Shown one piece after another: positions 44,282-54,469 of a stretch of DNA of 64,000 bases. Position numbers and translations under genes: made by a program. This DNA is from Anaerocolumna sp. AGMB13020. GTDB lineage: Bacteria > Bacillota > Clostridia > Lachnospirales > Lachnospiraceae. The notes below the pieces were generated by a model. It was not told the origin of the DNA and searched no databases. It saw nothing but the letters and a program-made list of their open reading frames with translations. Location of the stretch: the NCBI RefSeq assembly GCF_033100115.1, contig NZ_CP136910.1, positions 2,664,001 through 2,728,000 on the forward strand, given 5' to 3'. Position 1 is the first letter of the stretch, and the number at the start of each line of letters is the position of its first letter.

Positions 44282-46102
44282 TCAGGCGTAGTACTGCGCC
44301 TGTGCATTGTAAAGAGAAGCATAGATACCTTCCAACTTTAACAATTTTTCATGGTTTCCTCTTTCGGCGACCTTCCCGCCGTCAAGAACAATGATATCAT
44401 TGCAGAACTTACAGCTGCTCATTCTATGAGAGATATAGATTGCTGTCTTTCCGTTTATCATATTGTTGAAATTTTCATAAATCTCAGCCTCTGACAATGG
44501 ATCAAGGGCTGCTGTAGGTTCATCCAGTATTACAAACGGTCCATCCTTATAAAGTGCTCTTGCGATTGCCAGCTTCTGTGCCTCTCCGCCTGATATTTCA
44601 ACTCCCACACCATTGCTCTTATACAATCTGGTATTTAGTCTGTCCGGCATAAGTTCCACTCTTTTCTTCATACCTGACTTCTCTAATACCTGCCACATTC
44701 TCTCTTCCTCTATTTCACTTCCGGAGGAGAGGTTCTCTCCTAAAGGTAAGGCCAGCAGTTTAAAATCCTGAAAGACAACGGAAAATATCTTTGTGTACTC
44801 TGCATAATCATAGTATTTTATATCAATCCCATTTAAGAGTATTCTTCCCTCTGTCGGATCATAGAGTCTGCACAGCAATTTGATCAAGGTTGTCTTCCCT
44901 GCTCCATTTCTTCCGACAATAGCAAATTTTTCTCCTACATTAAATTTAAGATTTATATTATCCAATATCTTATCTGCTGTACCAGGGTACTGAAAGCTGA
45001 CATTTTCAAGGCTGAATTCATAATCTCCGTCAGAACGCTTTTCAACCGGTAAGGTTCCCGTATAATTGACATTGGGCCTGTTGATAAATTCCGTATAGCT
45101 GTTTAAATACTCAGCCCTGTATTTGAAATTATTAAATTCAATTATTTCGGTGCTGATAGAACTGGTAAGCTCAAGTATGGCTCCTGCATACATAAAGACT
45201 GCACCAATACTGATTATTCCATAGATTGCTTTTCCTCCCACTACGATATACACCATAGCCGAGGTCAGCTGGGTAAGAAACACGATAACTCCCGTATACT
45301 TTCCATCGGTAATACCCCATCTCAGGTAAAAGCCGTTTACGCTGGTCATGATCTTTCCGAAATAGTGTCCCACCAGCTCCTGCATGCTGTAGATACGAAT
45401 ATCCTTTCCATACTGATAATTGTTCATGATTGCAACCATATAGTTTGCCAGAGAATTGAAATGTTCATTTTTCTTTCCCATCTCATAATACTTTTTATAG
45501 GATTTACCGGATAATTTGAGGGATATGAACATTACAATACCAAATATAACTACCAGCAGTACAGAGGACCAGGGAGAGTTAAAGAAGTTCCTGCTGCTTG
45601 AATCCACCTGGGCAAACAAGGATATTACAAATGCAAAGGATAAAAGGATAGCAAATCCTTTCTCAATCAGATTGTACATACTTTGAATCTGTTCGTCGAT
45701 ACCGCCGGTACTGCTCTCTCCAGTCTGAACCCGTCTGATAGCATCCATGGTCTCTGTTCGTTCAAAGACTTCATATTCCATGGTATAGGCCTTATCCGCA
45801 GTCTTTAGGAAAATGGTATCTGCACAGGTTTCCTTCAATACCGTAACAGACTGTCTGCAGGCTTTGTTGATAAGATTTAATACTAAAGTTGAAATCAACA
45901 AGATTGCAATATCCGTAATACTCTCTTTATATTTCCCTTCAAATACTTTGTTCAGAACTCTTCCATAGAAAACCAGATGTACAAAAGGCTGAACTGCTCC
46001 GGTTAAAGCTCCGAGTATCATTATCCAGAGGATATTTGGGTGATCGGTCTGAATCAGCTTTAAAAAGCTGTAAAAATCATGACAGATTTTCTTCAGTTTC
46101 AT
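44282..46102 (-). CDS. ABC exporter half-transporter (second subunit)
   Basis: 606 residues from ATG 46102, AAGGAGG at 6 bases; the upstream ATG 46135 lies inside the preceding gene. Six transmembrane helices fill residues about 20-320. The ATPase domain has Walker A IVGRNGAGKTTL, signature ISGGEAQKLAIARAL, Walker B FVILDEPTAALD and the H-loop His in YISHRMSS. It overlaps the first subunit gene by 26 bases, as expected for a heterodimer. Substrate unknown; a peptide or drug is plausible given the adjacent Agr-like sensor. Confidence 0.93.
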   Translation of the reverse strand: MKLKKICHDFYSFLKLIQTDHPNILWIMILGALTGAVQPFVHLVFYGRVLNKVFEGKYKESITDIAILLISTLVLNLINKACRQSVTVLKETCADTIFLKTADKAYTMEYEVFERTETMDAIRRVQTGESSTGGIDEQIQSMYNLIEKGFAILLSFAFVISLFAQVDSSSRNFFNSPWSSVLLVVIFGIVMFISLKLSGKSYKKYYEMGKKNEHFNSLANYMVAIMNNYQYGKDIRIYSMQELVGHYFGKIMTSVNGFYLRWGITDGKYTGVIVFLTQLTSAMVYIVVGGKAIYGIISIGAVFMYAGAILELTSSISTEIIEFNNFKYRAEYLNSYTEFINRPNVNYTGTLPVEKRSDGDYEFSLENVSFQYPGTADKILDNINLKFNVGEKFAIVGRNGAGKTTLIKLLCRLYDPTEGRILLNGIDIKYYDYAEYTKIFSVVFQDFKLLALPLGENLSSGSEIEEERMWQVLEKSGMKKRVELMPDRLNTRLYKSNGVGVEISGGEAQKLAIARALYKDGPFVILDEPTAALDPLSEAEIYENFNNMINGKTAIYISHRMSSCKFCNDIIVLDGGKVAERGNHEKLLKLEGIYASLYNAQAQYYA

Positions 46103-47906
46103 ATTCTTCCTCCTTATAGTACTGGCTCTGTACATTAAACATTTCCGCGTACTTTCCTTTTTGCTCCATTAGGATATCATGGTTGCCTTCTTCTGCAATA
46201 CGTCCGTTCTCCAGAAATAAAATATGATTGCAGAACCTGGTGGATGCCAGCCTGTGGGAGATAAACAGAGAGGTCTTTCCTTTCAGCAGTGCCTGATATT
46301 TCTCATAGAGTTCACTCTCTGCAATTGCATCCAGTGCAGCCGTCGGCTCGTCCAGCAGGAGAAGCCTGGCTTCTTTGTATAAAGCCTTTGCAAGCATCAG
46401 CTTCTGTAATTCACCACCGGACAGCTGTATACCGCTGTCATCCATATCTTTATTCAGATAGGTATCCGTACCTTTCTCCAGCTTGTCTATTTTGGGCTTT
46501 AAGCCTGATAACTCCAGTGCTTTATTAAGCTTTTCCTTATTAATATACTTCGTTTCTTCTCCGCTGATATTTTCCCCTATGGTAAAGGACAATGGGTTAG
46601 AGTCCTGGAACACAACTGCTATCTTTCTGAAATAGCCCTCGATATTCAGCTCATTCATATCGACTCCATTGATGAGTATCCTTCCTTCCGTCGGCTGGTA
46701 GAAGCCGCACATCAACTTAACAAGAGTAGTCTTACCAGCACCATTGATACCAACCAGTGCAAAGGTATCTCCTTTTTTCATATGAAAACTTACATCTTTC
46801 AGAACATAATCAGAAGCACCTTTATAACGGTAGGATACGTGGTCAAAAACAATATCAAAAGCGGTATCTTCCTCCGTAATTTCTTTTCCGCCTTTGTGCC
46901 GGAACTCATCTTTTATGTCAATAAATTCCCTGAAATCTGATATCATCAGTAAATCTCTGCTTATCTTTGATACCTCCTCGGTAATCTTCATGACCCAGGT
47001 AGCAAGGCCTCCTACAATTCCGATGTATAACACAAAATAGGATACTTTCAGCCCGTTCATCAACAGATATATCAGGTATCCGTAACAGACAGCATCTCTG
47101 ACAAACTTAAGGATTACTTCTACTACATCATTGGCATAATAAGCTCCCTGTATCTTCGTTTTGATATTTCTCAGACTGCGGTTTGTCTTGTCATATACCC
47201 TGTCTATAAGCCGGTTTAACTGATACAGACGGATATCCTTCCCTGCCTTTAGGTCAAAGGCCTGTTCCTGCAGATATTTCTGTGTAACATTTAATTTCGA
47301 CAATTCATCTTTTTTACTGTGCTCATAGATTTTGGCTCTGTTATATACCAACATCTGAACCAGTGATATTACCACCAGAAGGAGCAGTATTACCGGATTG
47401 ATTACTCCAATGATTGCAGCATAAGCTATCATACCCAAAAGGTTCGTAAGAAGTTTCACATTATGATGCATAATGCCCTCGATGCCCTGTTGATTTGTAT
47501 AAGTACCCCTGAGAGCCTTTTCCTTTTCTTCTCTGACACTTTCGTTTTCATACAGCTGATAATCCATACCCATACATTTATTGAACAGCCTGTGTGAAAA
47601 TAACATCATTCTGATGTCAATGTATTGATTTCTGTTTCTGGAAGTCAAAAACGCCTGTATGGCTGCAACAACTCCATAGAGGATAAATAATATTATTATG
47701 TTTCTTATAAATACATCAATACCTGCCTTGTCTTCCAGTAGTCCGATTACTACAGAAGGAACGACTACAGCTCCCAGGGGCATCAATACCCCAAATATGA
47801 CTTCTGCAATACCATAGCCAATTAAGGACTTATCATAATTCCACATACCAGATAACATAAAACGGTAGTTACTAAACAGGGAATAAGACGATTTACTTTT
47901 GTTCAT
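46077..47906 (-). CDS. ABC exporter half-transporter (first subunit)
   Basis: 609 residues. Six transmembrane helices (about 20-320), then an ATPase domain with Walker A LVGINGAGKTTLVKL, signature IQLSGGELQKLMLAKAL, Walker B LLLLDEPTAALD and H-loop LFISHRLAS. Both sites in this pair look canonical at Walker A and B. The ATG has GGAGTGAG upstream. Together with the second subunit it forms a likely heterodimeric exporter whose expression may be set by the two-component pair upstream. Confidence 0.93.
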   Translation of the reverse strand: MNKSKSSYSLFSNYRFMLSGMWNYDKSLIGYGIAEVIFGVLMPLGAVVVPSVVIGLLEDKAGIDVFIRNIIILFILYGVVAAIQAFLTSRNRNQYIDIRMMLFSHRLFNKCMGMDYQLYENESVREEKEKALRGTYTNQQGIEGIMHHNVKLLTNLLGMIAYAAIIGVINPVILLLLVVISLVQMLVYNRAKIYEHSKKDELSKLNVTQKYLQEQAFDLKAGKDIRLYQLNRLIDRVYDKTNRSLRNIKTKIQGAYYANDVVEVILKFVRDAVCYGYLIYLLMNGLKVSYFVLYIGIVGGLATWVMKITEEVSKISRDLLMISDFREFIDIKDEFRHKGGKEITEEDTAFDIVFDHVSYRYKGASDYVLKDVSFHMKKGDTFALVGINGAGKTTLVKLMCGFYQPTEGRILINGVDMNELNIEGYFRKIAVVFQDSNPLSFTIGENISGEETKYINKEKLNKALELSGLKPKIDKLEKGTDTYLNKDMDDSGIQLSGGELQKLMLAKALYKEARLLLLDEPTAALDAIAESELYEKYQALLKGKTSLFISHRLASTRFCNHILFLENGRIAEEGNHDILMEQKGKYAEMFNVQSQYYKEEEYETEENLS

Positions 47907-48073
47907 ATATACTCACTCCATTCAGGCCTGACGGCTAATTCTTAATAACAACTGCTTGTTTAGAAGAGAAGCCCGGAATCAATGTAATCCGCATTCATAC
48001 CGGACTTCCTTCCCAGGAAGAAATTCTTACCTCGCACTTACACTGTTATATTAGCAGATTCCCCCGGCAGGTA

Positions 48074-48108
48074 TGAAAAAAGTGCACGAATGGTAAATTT
48101 TCGTGCAC
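48074..48108 (-). terminator. Terminator between the sensor kinase and the exporter operon
   Basis: GTGCACGAA/TTCGTGCAC perfect 9-bp stem followed by T6 on the minus strand. Confidence 0.93.
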
Positions 48109-48121
48109 CACTGGTATAATA

Positions 48122-49150
48122 CTAAAGCGGAAGCATTATTTCGGTTACAAAGACCCCGGGTTCATTTTTTCGATTTATATATCCTTCGTACTTTTCTACA
48201 ATATTGTTAATGCGCTTTAAACCATGTCCATGATTTCCCCTTTTGGTGGTGATATAGTCTTCATCAAGTTTTCGTATAACCTCACTTGTTGAATTCGTTA
48301 CGGAGATATATAACTGCTTTTTAAGAACTCCGATATAGAATCGTATAAACCTGCCTTCTTTCTTGTCCTCCATTTTCTCACAGGACTCTACAGCGTTATC
48401 GATAAGGTTTCCAATCAGCACGCAGAGGTCGATATCCGATACGGTTAATACAGCGGGCACCTCGGCCTTATAATTAATCTCGATATCATCTTTTAAAGCA
48501 AGGGATAGCTTGGAGTTAAGAATGGCATCCACATGTACATTGCCGGACTCTATCAGGTGATTGATACTGTCAAGGTCTGACTCCAGTCTATTAAGATAAC
48601 TATTAGCCTCCTCTGTCTGCCCTAATTTTAGAAGTGCCTTCAGGGTTTGCAAATGGTTATGATAGTCATGTCTCCAGCCACGCATTGTCATGTAGATATT
48701 CTGAACTTCAACCACTTGCTTTGCTAACAGCTGGTTCTGATAAAGCGTAGCACTTTCCTCATAGCTCTTCTTTAAATAGCGGCTGTTGCTTTCCGTCAGC
48801 AGATACAACAGCAATAATATATATTCATTTATAACCACACTTTGTTTATAATATACAGCACCTCCCGCTACAACCGCTATGGCAAAGTAAAATAATATAT
48901 GATAAACAACAGACATCTTACGGGATCTTGCATGGGATAATTCAAAGGAAAACAACAGGAGGAGCAACATTACGATAAGACTTGTAAATCCTGTATGAAG
49001 CAACTGATCCAGTACAAACCATATACCACCGGTAAAAAGAGGAATCACGGCGAAAGGCCACATATATCCAAGTCCCTTACCTTTGATGCATTGAAAGGAG
49101 CTATAGACAGCCAGGATCGCCGACGGCAGAATCTCCAAAATAATCGACAT
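48122..49150 (-). CDS. AgrC-like sensor histidine kinase (GHKL)
   Basis: 342 residues. Four to five transmembrane helices (about 1-125), a coiled coil, then a DHp segment with the phospho-acceptor His in WRHDYHNHLQTL and a GHKL ATPase domain with N-box LIGNLIDNAVESCEK and G-box GNHGHGLKRINNIV. This is the HPK10 group that senses peptides in Agr-type systems. The start codon overlaps the regulator stop (TGATG). No agrD/agrB is present nearby. Confidence 0.92.
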   Translation of the reverse strand: MSIILEILPSAILAVYSSFQCIKGKGLGYMWPFAVIPLFTGGIWFVLDQLLHTGFTSLIVMLLLLLFSFELSHARSRKMSVVYHILFYFAIAVVAGGAVYYKQSVVINEYILLLLYLLTESNSRYLKKSYEESATLYQNQLLAKQVVEVQNIYMTMRGWRHDYHNHLQTLKALLKLGQTEEANSYLNRLESDLDSINHLIESGNVHVDAILNSKLSLALKDDIEINYKAEVPAVLTVSDIDLCVLIGNLIDNAVESCEKMEDKKEGRFIRFYIGVLKKQLYISVTNSTSEVIRKLDEDYITTKRGNHGHGLKRINNIVEKYEGYINRKNEPGVFVTEIMLPL

Positions 49151-49860
49151 CAGTCCAGTCCTCCCTTATAGAAATTGATGAACGCTTCGTTTACGGCATT
49201 ATAGGAATTCCTGCTGATAGGTATGGTCTCTTTTGTATTTATAATGCAATCTGTTCTGGTTATTTTCTCAATGCAACTAAGATTAACTAGATAACTACGA
49301 TGGGTGGAGACAAATCCTTTTGTCAGCTGTTTTTCCATGTCACTCATATTCATTTTCACCTCGTAAACCTTATCTGTTGTGTGAATTCTAACATAATGTC
49401 CTAAGGCCTCTACATAGTTGATTGACTCCGTATATAATTTGATCTTCTCCCTGTCTGCCACGATAATAATATAATCCGCTTCTTCTGTAAGCAGACTTTG
49501 GACCCGGTCAAGAAGAGGAAACAACTGTGTCTCTGTAAGGGGTTTTAGCAAATACCTCACAGCCCCTACTTCATATCCCTCAAATACATATTCTTTACTG
49601 TTGGAGAGAAATGCAATGGTCACATGCTTGTCTACCTGCCTGATATTTCTTGCCAGCTCCACTCCGTTCATCTTATCCAGCTCAATATCCAAGAGGATAA
49701 AGTCAAAGGAAAAGTTCCCCTGGTTCTCAAAGAGCATTTCCTCAGCACTCTGGTATACACTGATCTCACACTTTTTCTCCTGCTTTAATTCCCATTTATC
49801 TATTAATTCTTTTAAATATACGTATTGAACTTTTTCATCGTCACAATAAGCAATTCTCAT
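49150..49860 (-). CDS. LytTR-family response regulator (AgrA-like)
   Basis: 236 residues. The receiver domain (about 1-120) has the acidic pocket in IAYCDDEK, phospho-acceptor Asp in FILLDIELDKMNGVELA and Lys in LLKPLTE. The LytTR DNA-binding domain (about 135-236) shows INYVEALGHYVRIHT and FVSTHRSYLVNLSCIEKI. It is coupled to the AgrC-like kinase, and probable targets are the exporter genes downstream. GGAG precedes the ATG. Confidence 0.94.
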   Translation of the reverse strand: MRIAYCDDEKVQYVYLKELIDKWELKQEKKCEISVYQSAEEMLFENQGNFSFDFILLDIELDKMNGVELARNIRQVDKHVTIAFLSNSKEYVFEGYEVGAVRYLLKPLTETQLFPLLDRVQSLLTEEADYIIIVADREKIKLYTESINYVEALGHYVRIHTTDKVYEVKMNMSDMEKQLTKGFVSTHRSYLVNLSCIEKITRTDCIINTKETIPISRNSYNAVNEAFINFYKGGLD

Positions 49861-49941
49861 ATCTGACTCCCAACTGTCTTTTGCCCCACGGGTATATGAT
49901 CTAGTATAGTTTCCCGCTGCTTTTCTTATGCTATTCTTTAA

Positions 49942-49976
49942 TAGATGTATTTTAACATCTAGTTACCGGATTGCAA
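49942..49976 (-). promoter_or_regulatory. Promoter with palindrome over the -10
   Basis: Minus strand TTGCAA (49971-49976), 16-base spacer, TAAAAT (49949-49954). TAGATGT and ACATCTA flank the -10 exactly, forming a 7-6-7 inverted repeat that a regulator could bind. Confidence 0.65.
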
Positions 49977-50037
49977 AGTACTTTTTCACCGCCGTAATTT
50001 CTGGTGTTGCAATCTATCCTATCTGTAAAATGCGAAA

Positions 50038-50110
50038 GCTCCAGTCCTGGTCTTTACACATTGGAACCGTTTATTTGTTCCATTATGTATTGAGAAGTTC
50101 TGGAGCCTGC
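50038..50110. repeat. Structured segment downstream of the dCache chemoreceptor gene
   Basis: GCTCCAG pairs with CTGGAGC across 50 bases, and inside it GGAAC/GTTCC with ATTGG/CCAAT-type extension. It may be the chemoreceptor's terminator or the regulator's leader. Confidence 0.5.
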
Positions 50111-50135
50111 AGTTTTGTTGCTTCTATTTATATGT

Positions 50136-52130
50136 CTAAATCCTGAATCTTGAGACTGCCTCTCTCATTTCTTTTGTCCGGTTTCCTAAATTAACCGCAG
50201 ATGCTGCGACATCTTCCGTGGACTTGGCAATCTCTTCCGTGGAGGCTGAGATTTCTTCAGAGGACGCAGAGGTCTCCTCTGATACGGCAGAGATTTCTTC
50301 AATTCTGCTCATAATATCATTCTTCTCTGAATTTATTGAGTTAGCAGCCTGATTGACTCTATCGATCTTTGGTAAGATTTCATTTACTGCTTCAATAATT
50401 GCATGGAAGGAGATAAGTGTTGATTCAATAGCGGATGATTGGTTTGTAAATTCACTGCTTACAAAACCGGCAGTTTCCATCATTGCTTCACCTTCCTTTT
50501 GTATATCATCAATCAGTACGGAAATGTTAACAGCAGAAGCTCTGGACTGTTCGGCAAGTTTTCGGATTTCCTCTGCTACCACTGCAAAGCCCTTACCCGA
50601 CTCTCCTGCTCTGGCAGCTTCAATTGCAGCATTTAAGGATAACAGATTGGTTTGTTCGGATATGGAATTGATTAAGTTCGTAATCTCATTTATCTTACTG
50701 ATATTCTGATTCAGGTTAACAATACCTCTCTCAAATTTTGAGAAGGCAGTATTTAAATCATTCACTGATTTTGCAAGACTCTGCATTTTTTCGTTACTTT
50801 CCTGAGAGGAGGTAAAGATATCTCCTGCATTGCCATCTACATTTTTAATATCATCCGTTATTCTGTCGATATTAGAACCAAAAACACTGATCCCTTCTGT
50901 AATTTCAGCTAATGCGTCTGTCTGGGAAATAGTTCCTCTTGCCACTTCCTGAATCGAATTTGTCATTACATTGGTTGAGGCACTCATTTCCTGGGATACG
51001 GCGGATAAGCTCTCTGCATCTTCATCTATCTGTGTTGAGTTGACAATTACAAGACCAAGCATTTCTTTTAAGGACTCCTGCATGGAATCAAGTCCATTTA
51101 ACATCTGCCCTACTTCATCCTTTATCTTTAAGTGCCTTTCACTGATCTTCGCTGTGAAATCTCCCTGTGCAATTGGCTTCATATAATTTACTGCCAATTT
51201 GATGCCTTTGGTAATACTGCCGGAGATAATGAATATAAGCACACTGGAGATTGCCAGAAAAATTACTGCCAATACGATACAGACACCTGTGAGCCAGGTA
51301 AGTTCAGAGAGCAGCTCACTGTTTTCTATTGTAACTCCCAAAGACCAGCCGGTATCTCCTACCGGTGTATATGCCATGAATTTATCTACTCCCATATAAA
51401 AATAATTACCGGAACCTGCTTCGCCGGCAACCATTTTCTTCTCCAGCTCTACAAGAGATTTCAGATCGGGATTTGCTTTCACATTTTCGAAGTCATTGTC
51501 CTGTTTATCCACCAGCTCCTGGTTGTAATGTGCAATTTTTACTCCGTCTTTGTTAAGCATAAATGCTTTACCGGTATTGCCGAAGGTAATTGCATTTACT
51601 ATATTACTGATTTCACTGCCGTCTTTTAAGGCTGTCAAAACTCCTGTAACTTGTCCACCCTTGATAATAGGCACCGCATAAACTTCTACAATTATCCCTT
51701 CACTCTTGCTCATCAGAGGATCGGAGGCATTGGGTTCTCCTTTTGCTGCTTTGGCAAAATACTCTCGGTCAGCTACATTTGAATTGGTACCATTGCTAAA
51801 AATTGCATTTCCCTCCAGATCTACAATGCCAATTTTGAGATATCCGTTCTTCTCAATAGCTGCCGCAAAATGTGCCAGCTTCTCTTCAATGTTTCGTGTG
51901 TCATCTGTGAGAAATTCATTTTGTGCCAGAGTTTCCATAACTGAAATCTGCCAGTTAATCTTACTTTCAACAACTTCTGCTCCCTGCTCGACCATTGCCT
52001 CCATGGTCTTTTCCGCTGTTTTTTCCAATGCGGTCCGTGCACTGAGAATTGATAATACACTTACTCCGGTGATTACAGCAAAGACTAATGTGACAGTAAA
52101 TAAAATAAGTTTTGTTCTAATGCTCTTCAT
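50136..52130 (-). CDS. Methyl-accepting chemotaxis protein with dCache sensor
   Basis: 664 residues. Transmembrane helix 1 (about 8-30), a double-Cache extracytoplasmic sensor (about 35-275, with [34 protein letters not shown] and [12 protein letters not shown]), transmembrane helix 2, HAMP, then the signalling domain with [43 protein letters not shown]. dCache sensors often bind amino acids or amines. The ATG lies near the right end of a 221-base divergent spacer shared with the MerR gene. Confidence 0.94.
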   Translation of the reverse strand: MKSIRTKLILFTVTLVFAVITGVSVLSILSARTALEKTAEKTMEAMVEQGAEVVESKINWQISVMETLAQNEFLTDDTRNIEEKLAHFAAAIEKNGYLKIGIVDLEGNAIFSNGTNSNVADREYFAKAAKGEPNASDPLMSKSEGIIVEVYAVPIIKGGQVTGVLTALKDGSEISNIVNAITFGNTGKAFMLNKDGVKIAHYNQELVDKQDNDFENVKANPDLKSLVELEKKMVAGEAGSGNYFYMGVDKFMAYTPVGDTGWSLGVTIENSELLSELTWLTGVCIVLAVIFLAISSVLIFIISGSITKGIKLAVNYMKPIAQGDFTAKISERHLKIKDEVGQMLNGLDSMQESLKEMLGLVIVNSTQIDEDAESLSAVSQEMSASTNVMTNSIQEVARGTISQTDALAEITEGISVFGSNIDRITDDIKNVDGNAGDIFTSSQESNEKMQSLAKSVNDLNTAFSKFERGIVNLNQNISKINEITNLINSISEQTNLLSLNAAIEAARAGESGKGFAVVAEEIRKLAEQSRASAVNISVLIDDIQKEGEAMMETAGFVSSEFTNQSSAIESTLISFHAIIEAVNEILPKIDRVNQAANSINSEKNDIMSRIEEISAVSEETSASSEEISASTEEIAKSTEDVAASAVNLGNRTKEMREAVSRFRI

Positions 52131-52195
52131 CTTTAGCTCCCTTTCCCATGAAAGATTTCATCTGATGCCCTATTATCAGCATGACATTTTAATAC

Positions 52196-52223
52196 ATTAT
52201 ATCACACATCTCGACATTGTGAA
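52196..52223 (-). promoter_or_regulatory. Promoter of the dCache chemoreceptor
   Basis: Minus strand TTCACA (52218-52223), 16-base spacer, TATAAT (52196-52201). An IR GGAAC/GTTCC (52226-52242) lies next to it and could be the MerR-type operator for the divergent gene. Confidence 0.65.
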
Positions 52224-52351
52224 GTGGAACCTATCCTGTTCCGTTAACAATTTTTATGTTATACTGATTTCGCCTGTTCTATATATTACTTCAAACAGTA
52301 GCATTAAGAATGGAGCCACGAAAATATCTGATATCAGGAGTATAAGAGGTT

Positions 52352-53392
52352 ATGATGGATAGTGAATTTATTTCAATCAGCAAAATGGCCAGACTGCATC
52401 ATCTTACCAGACAAACGCTCATCTACTACGATCATATAGATCTGTTGAAACCAGTTTATGTTAACGAGCATGGATACCGTTATTACAGTGCATACCAAAT
52501 TCCCTTTCTCAGGGAAATCTGTCTTTTGAAAGAGTTAGGGGTAAAATTGGAGGACATTAAGAATAGTATTGAGAATAGAAACCCTGATTCGGTGGTAAAT
52601 CTGTTAGAAAAGCAAAAAATTCAGATTGAAGAGCAAATACAGGAGCTAAATAGAACCCGCATGCTCCTGCAGCAGCGAATTAACTTTTATGAAGATACAC
52701 GGGTAAGTCATATTCTTAACACCCCTATTATTAAGAAGCTCCCTCCCAGAAAAGTCTTCTACATGCCTTTTACGTCTAAACCCGGTAAAGATACCCTTCG
52801 TCTTACACTGATGAAGGCCTGGAATCTGTTATACGATTACCGTATACTGCCTTCCAGTGGCTTTGGTACCCTTATCCGGCAAAGCAGCTTTTGCTCGGAG
52901 GATTTTTATAAGAGTGCCGGTATCTTTATTATCCTCCCCGACACACAGGAAGATATCAACGATATCCTTAATATTCCTGACACACAGGAAGATATCAGCG
53001 ATATCCTTAATATTCCTGACACACAAGAAGATATCAACGGTAACATTAATGTTCCCGGCGCACAAGAAGATATCAACGGTAGCATTAGTATTCCCAGCAC
53101 ACAAGAAGATATCAACGGTAACATTAGTATTCCCGGCACACAAGAAGATATCAACGGTAACATTAGTAATCCCGGCATAGAGGATGTTCCCGGCACTACC
53201 TTTGCATGTATGTATAAATACTCTTTCCCATATGATAAGAAGGATTTCTGCTTCCTAAAAGAGTGGATTCATAAACAGAATTATGAGATTATTGGCGATG
53301 CACTTGATGTATGTCTTTTAGATGCCACTTTCTACACCTCCGAAAATGAAGTGGATTATTGCTGTCTGCAAATACCTGTGAGAAAGAAATAA
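52352..53392 (+). CDS. MerR-family regulator with repeat insertion in its effector domain
   Basis: 346 residues (an in-frame ATG at 52355 is equally possible). The winged HTH (about 5-75) reads ISISKMARLHHLTRQTLIYYDHIDLLKP and HGYRYYSAYQIPFLREICLLKELG. A coiled coil (about 85-125) leads to a GyrI-like ligand-binding domain. Residues 196-273 consist of six 13-residue units of the type PDTQEDINDILNI. The domain resumes after them with FACMYKYSFPYDKKDFCFLKEWI. The insert lies between strands, so the protein may still fold. Confidence 0.88.
   Translation: MMDSEFISISKMARLHHLTRQTLIYYDHIDLLKPVYVNEHGYRYYSAYQIPFLREICLLKELGVKLEDIKNSIENRNPDSVVNLLEKQKIQIEEQIQELNRTRMLLQQRINFYEDTRVSHILNTPIIKKLPPRKVFYMPFTSKPGKDTLRLTLMKAWNLLYDYRILPSSGFGTLIRQSSFCSEDFYKSAGIFIILPDTQEDINDILNIPDTQEDISDILNIPDTQEDINGNINVPGAQEDINGSISIPSTQEDINGNISIPGTQEDINGNISNPGIEDVPGTTFACMYKYSFPYDKKDFCFLKEWIHKQNYEIIGDALDVCLLDATFYTSENEVDYCCLQIPVRKK
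52937..53170 (+). repeat. 39-bp in-frame minisatellite inside the MerR gene
   Basis: Six units of 39 bp, each 13 codons, grading from DTQEDINDILNIP to GTQEDINGNISNP. The first two or three are nearly identical in DNA, as are the last three, suggesting recent expansions. Confidence 0.95.
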
Positions 53393-53501
53393 ATTTATTT
53401 TCAGATTTTGCTTGACTGTATAGTAGCAATATAGTTCATAGTATTCTTATTGTCCTGATTAACACAGGATATATGAAATATATAAGAAGAGGTATAACAA
53501 G

Positions 53502-54230
53502 ATGCCAATCGGAATTATCGTGAATAGCCTGGCAATACTCACAGGCGGTGCTGCAGGTGTCTTATTGGGTAATAATCTTTCTGAACAGCTGCGTAACAAT
53601 CTGACCTTAATCTTTGGTGTTGCTTCCATGTCAATGGGCATTGCTTCTATTGTTCATTTAACCTATCTGCCAGCTGTAATTTTCGCTGTTATCATTGGTA
53701 CGGCAATGGGAGAATTGATCCGGCTGGAACACAGTATAAGCCTGGCTGCCGGTAAGGTGCAGGCTCCTGTAGCCAGAATTCTTTCCCATAAAGATGATGG
53801 GCTGAGTAAGGAGGAGTTCCTTCATAAACTCGTAAGTGTAATTGTGTTGTTCTGTGCCAGTGGAACCGGTATTTTTGGTTCTCTGCAGTCCGGTATGACG
53901 GGAGATCATACCATATTAATCTCCAAATCCATTCTGGACTTTTTTACTGCTGCTATTTTTGGTGCCAGTTTAGGTTTTATCGTCTGCCTGATCTGCATCC
54001 CACAGTTTATTATCTTTTTTCTTCTATTTCTTAGTGCTGTTTTTATTCTGCCGCTGACCACGCAAGAAATGTTAAATGATTTTACAGCCTGTGGTGGTAT
54101 CCTGATGCTTGCAACCGGCTTTCGTATCTCAGGTATAAAGTCTTTTCCAGTAGCCAATATGCTTCCAGCCATGGTACTCGTTATGCCCTTTTCCTATGTC
54201 TGGTCTCACGTGATACTGCCTTTATTGTAA
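53502..54230 (+). CDS. DUF554 membrane protein (YdfK/YqgA family)
   Basis: 242 residues, about seven transmembrane helices. The N-terminus MPIGIIVNSLAILTGGAAGVLLG and VIIGTAMGELIRLE, then VLFCASGTGIFGSLQSGMTGDHTILISKSILDFFTA and the C-terminal GGILMLATGFRISGIKSFPVANMLPAMVLVMPFSY, are typical of DUF554. No function is known for the family. AGAGG lies 9 bases before the ATG. Confidence 0.93.
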   Translation: MPIGIIVNSLAILTGGAAGVLLGNNLSEQLRNNLTLIFGVASMSMGIASIVHLTYLPAVIFAVIIGTAMGELIRLEHSISLAAGKVQAPVARILSHKDDGLSKEEFLHKLVSVIVLFCASGTGIFGSLQSGMTGDHTILISKSILDFFTAAIFGASLGFIVCLICIPQFIIFFLLFLSAVFILPLTTQEMLNDFTACGGILMLATGFRISGIKSFPVANMLPAMVLVMPFSYVWSHVILPLL

Positions 54231-54258
54231 TACATACATTTATCGCTACTAAGCAAAA

Positions 54259-54301
54259 GCCAGCTAAGCCTTCTGCGGCGAGGCAGTAAGGCTTAACTGG
54301 A
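54259..54301. repeat. Strong hairpin downstream of the DUF554 gene
   Basis: CCAGCTAAGCCTTCTGC pairs with GGCAGTAAGGCTTAACTGG, with a few mismatches. An outer AGCCA/TGGCT adds to it. It lacks an immediate T tract. Confidence 0.65.
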
Positions 54302-54348
54302 GGTCTGCAAAGCAATGGCTGATTAGCTTTTATTAGTTAATTACGAAT

Positions 54349-54401
54349 GAAAAGAGAGTATCCCTAATCACATCTTCATCTATTAGGAATACTCTCTTTA
54401 T
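54349..54401. terminator. Bidirectional terminator between DUF554 and opp genes
   Basis: AAAGAGAGTAT.CCTAAT pairs with ATTAGG.ATACTCTCTTT around a 13-base loop. Confidence 0.88.
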
Positions 54402-54469
54402 CGATTAATATTAATTACTTACTCTTTTACAGTTACGCAAACTCATAATACAGTTTTATCTATTATCGC

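Noticed and set aside
52829..53196. Antisense and alternate frames over the MerR repeats
   Set aside because: They are by-products of a 39-bp unit whose length is divisible by 3.
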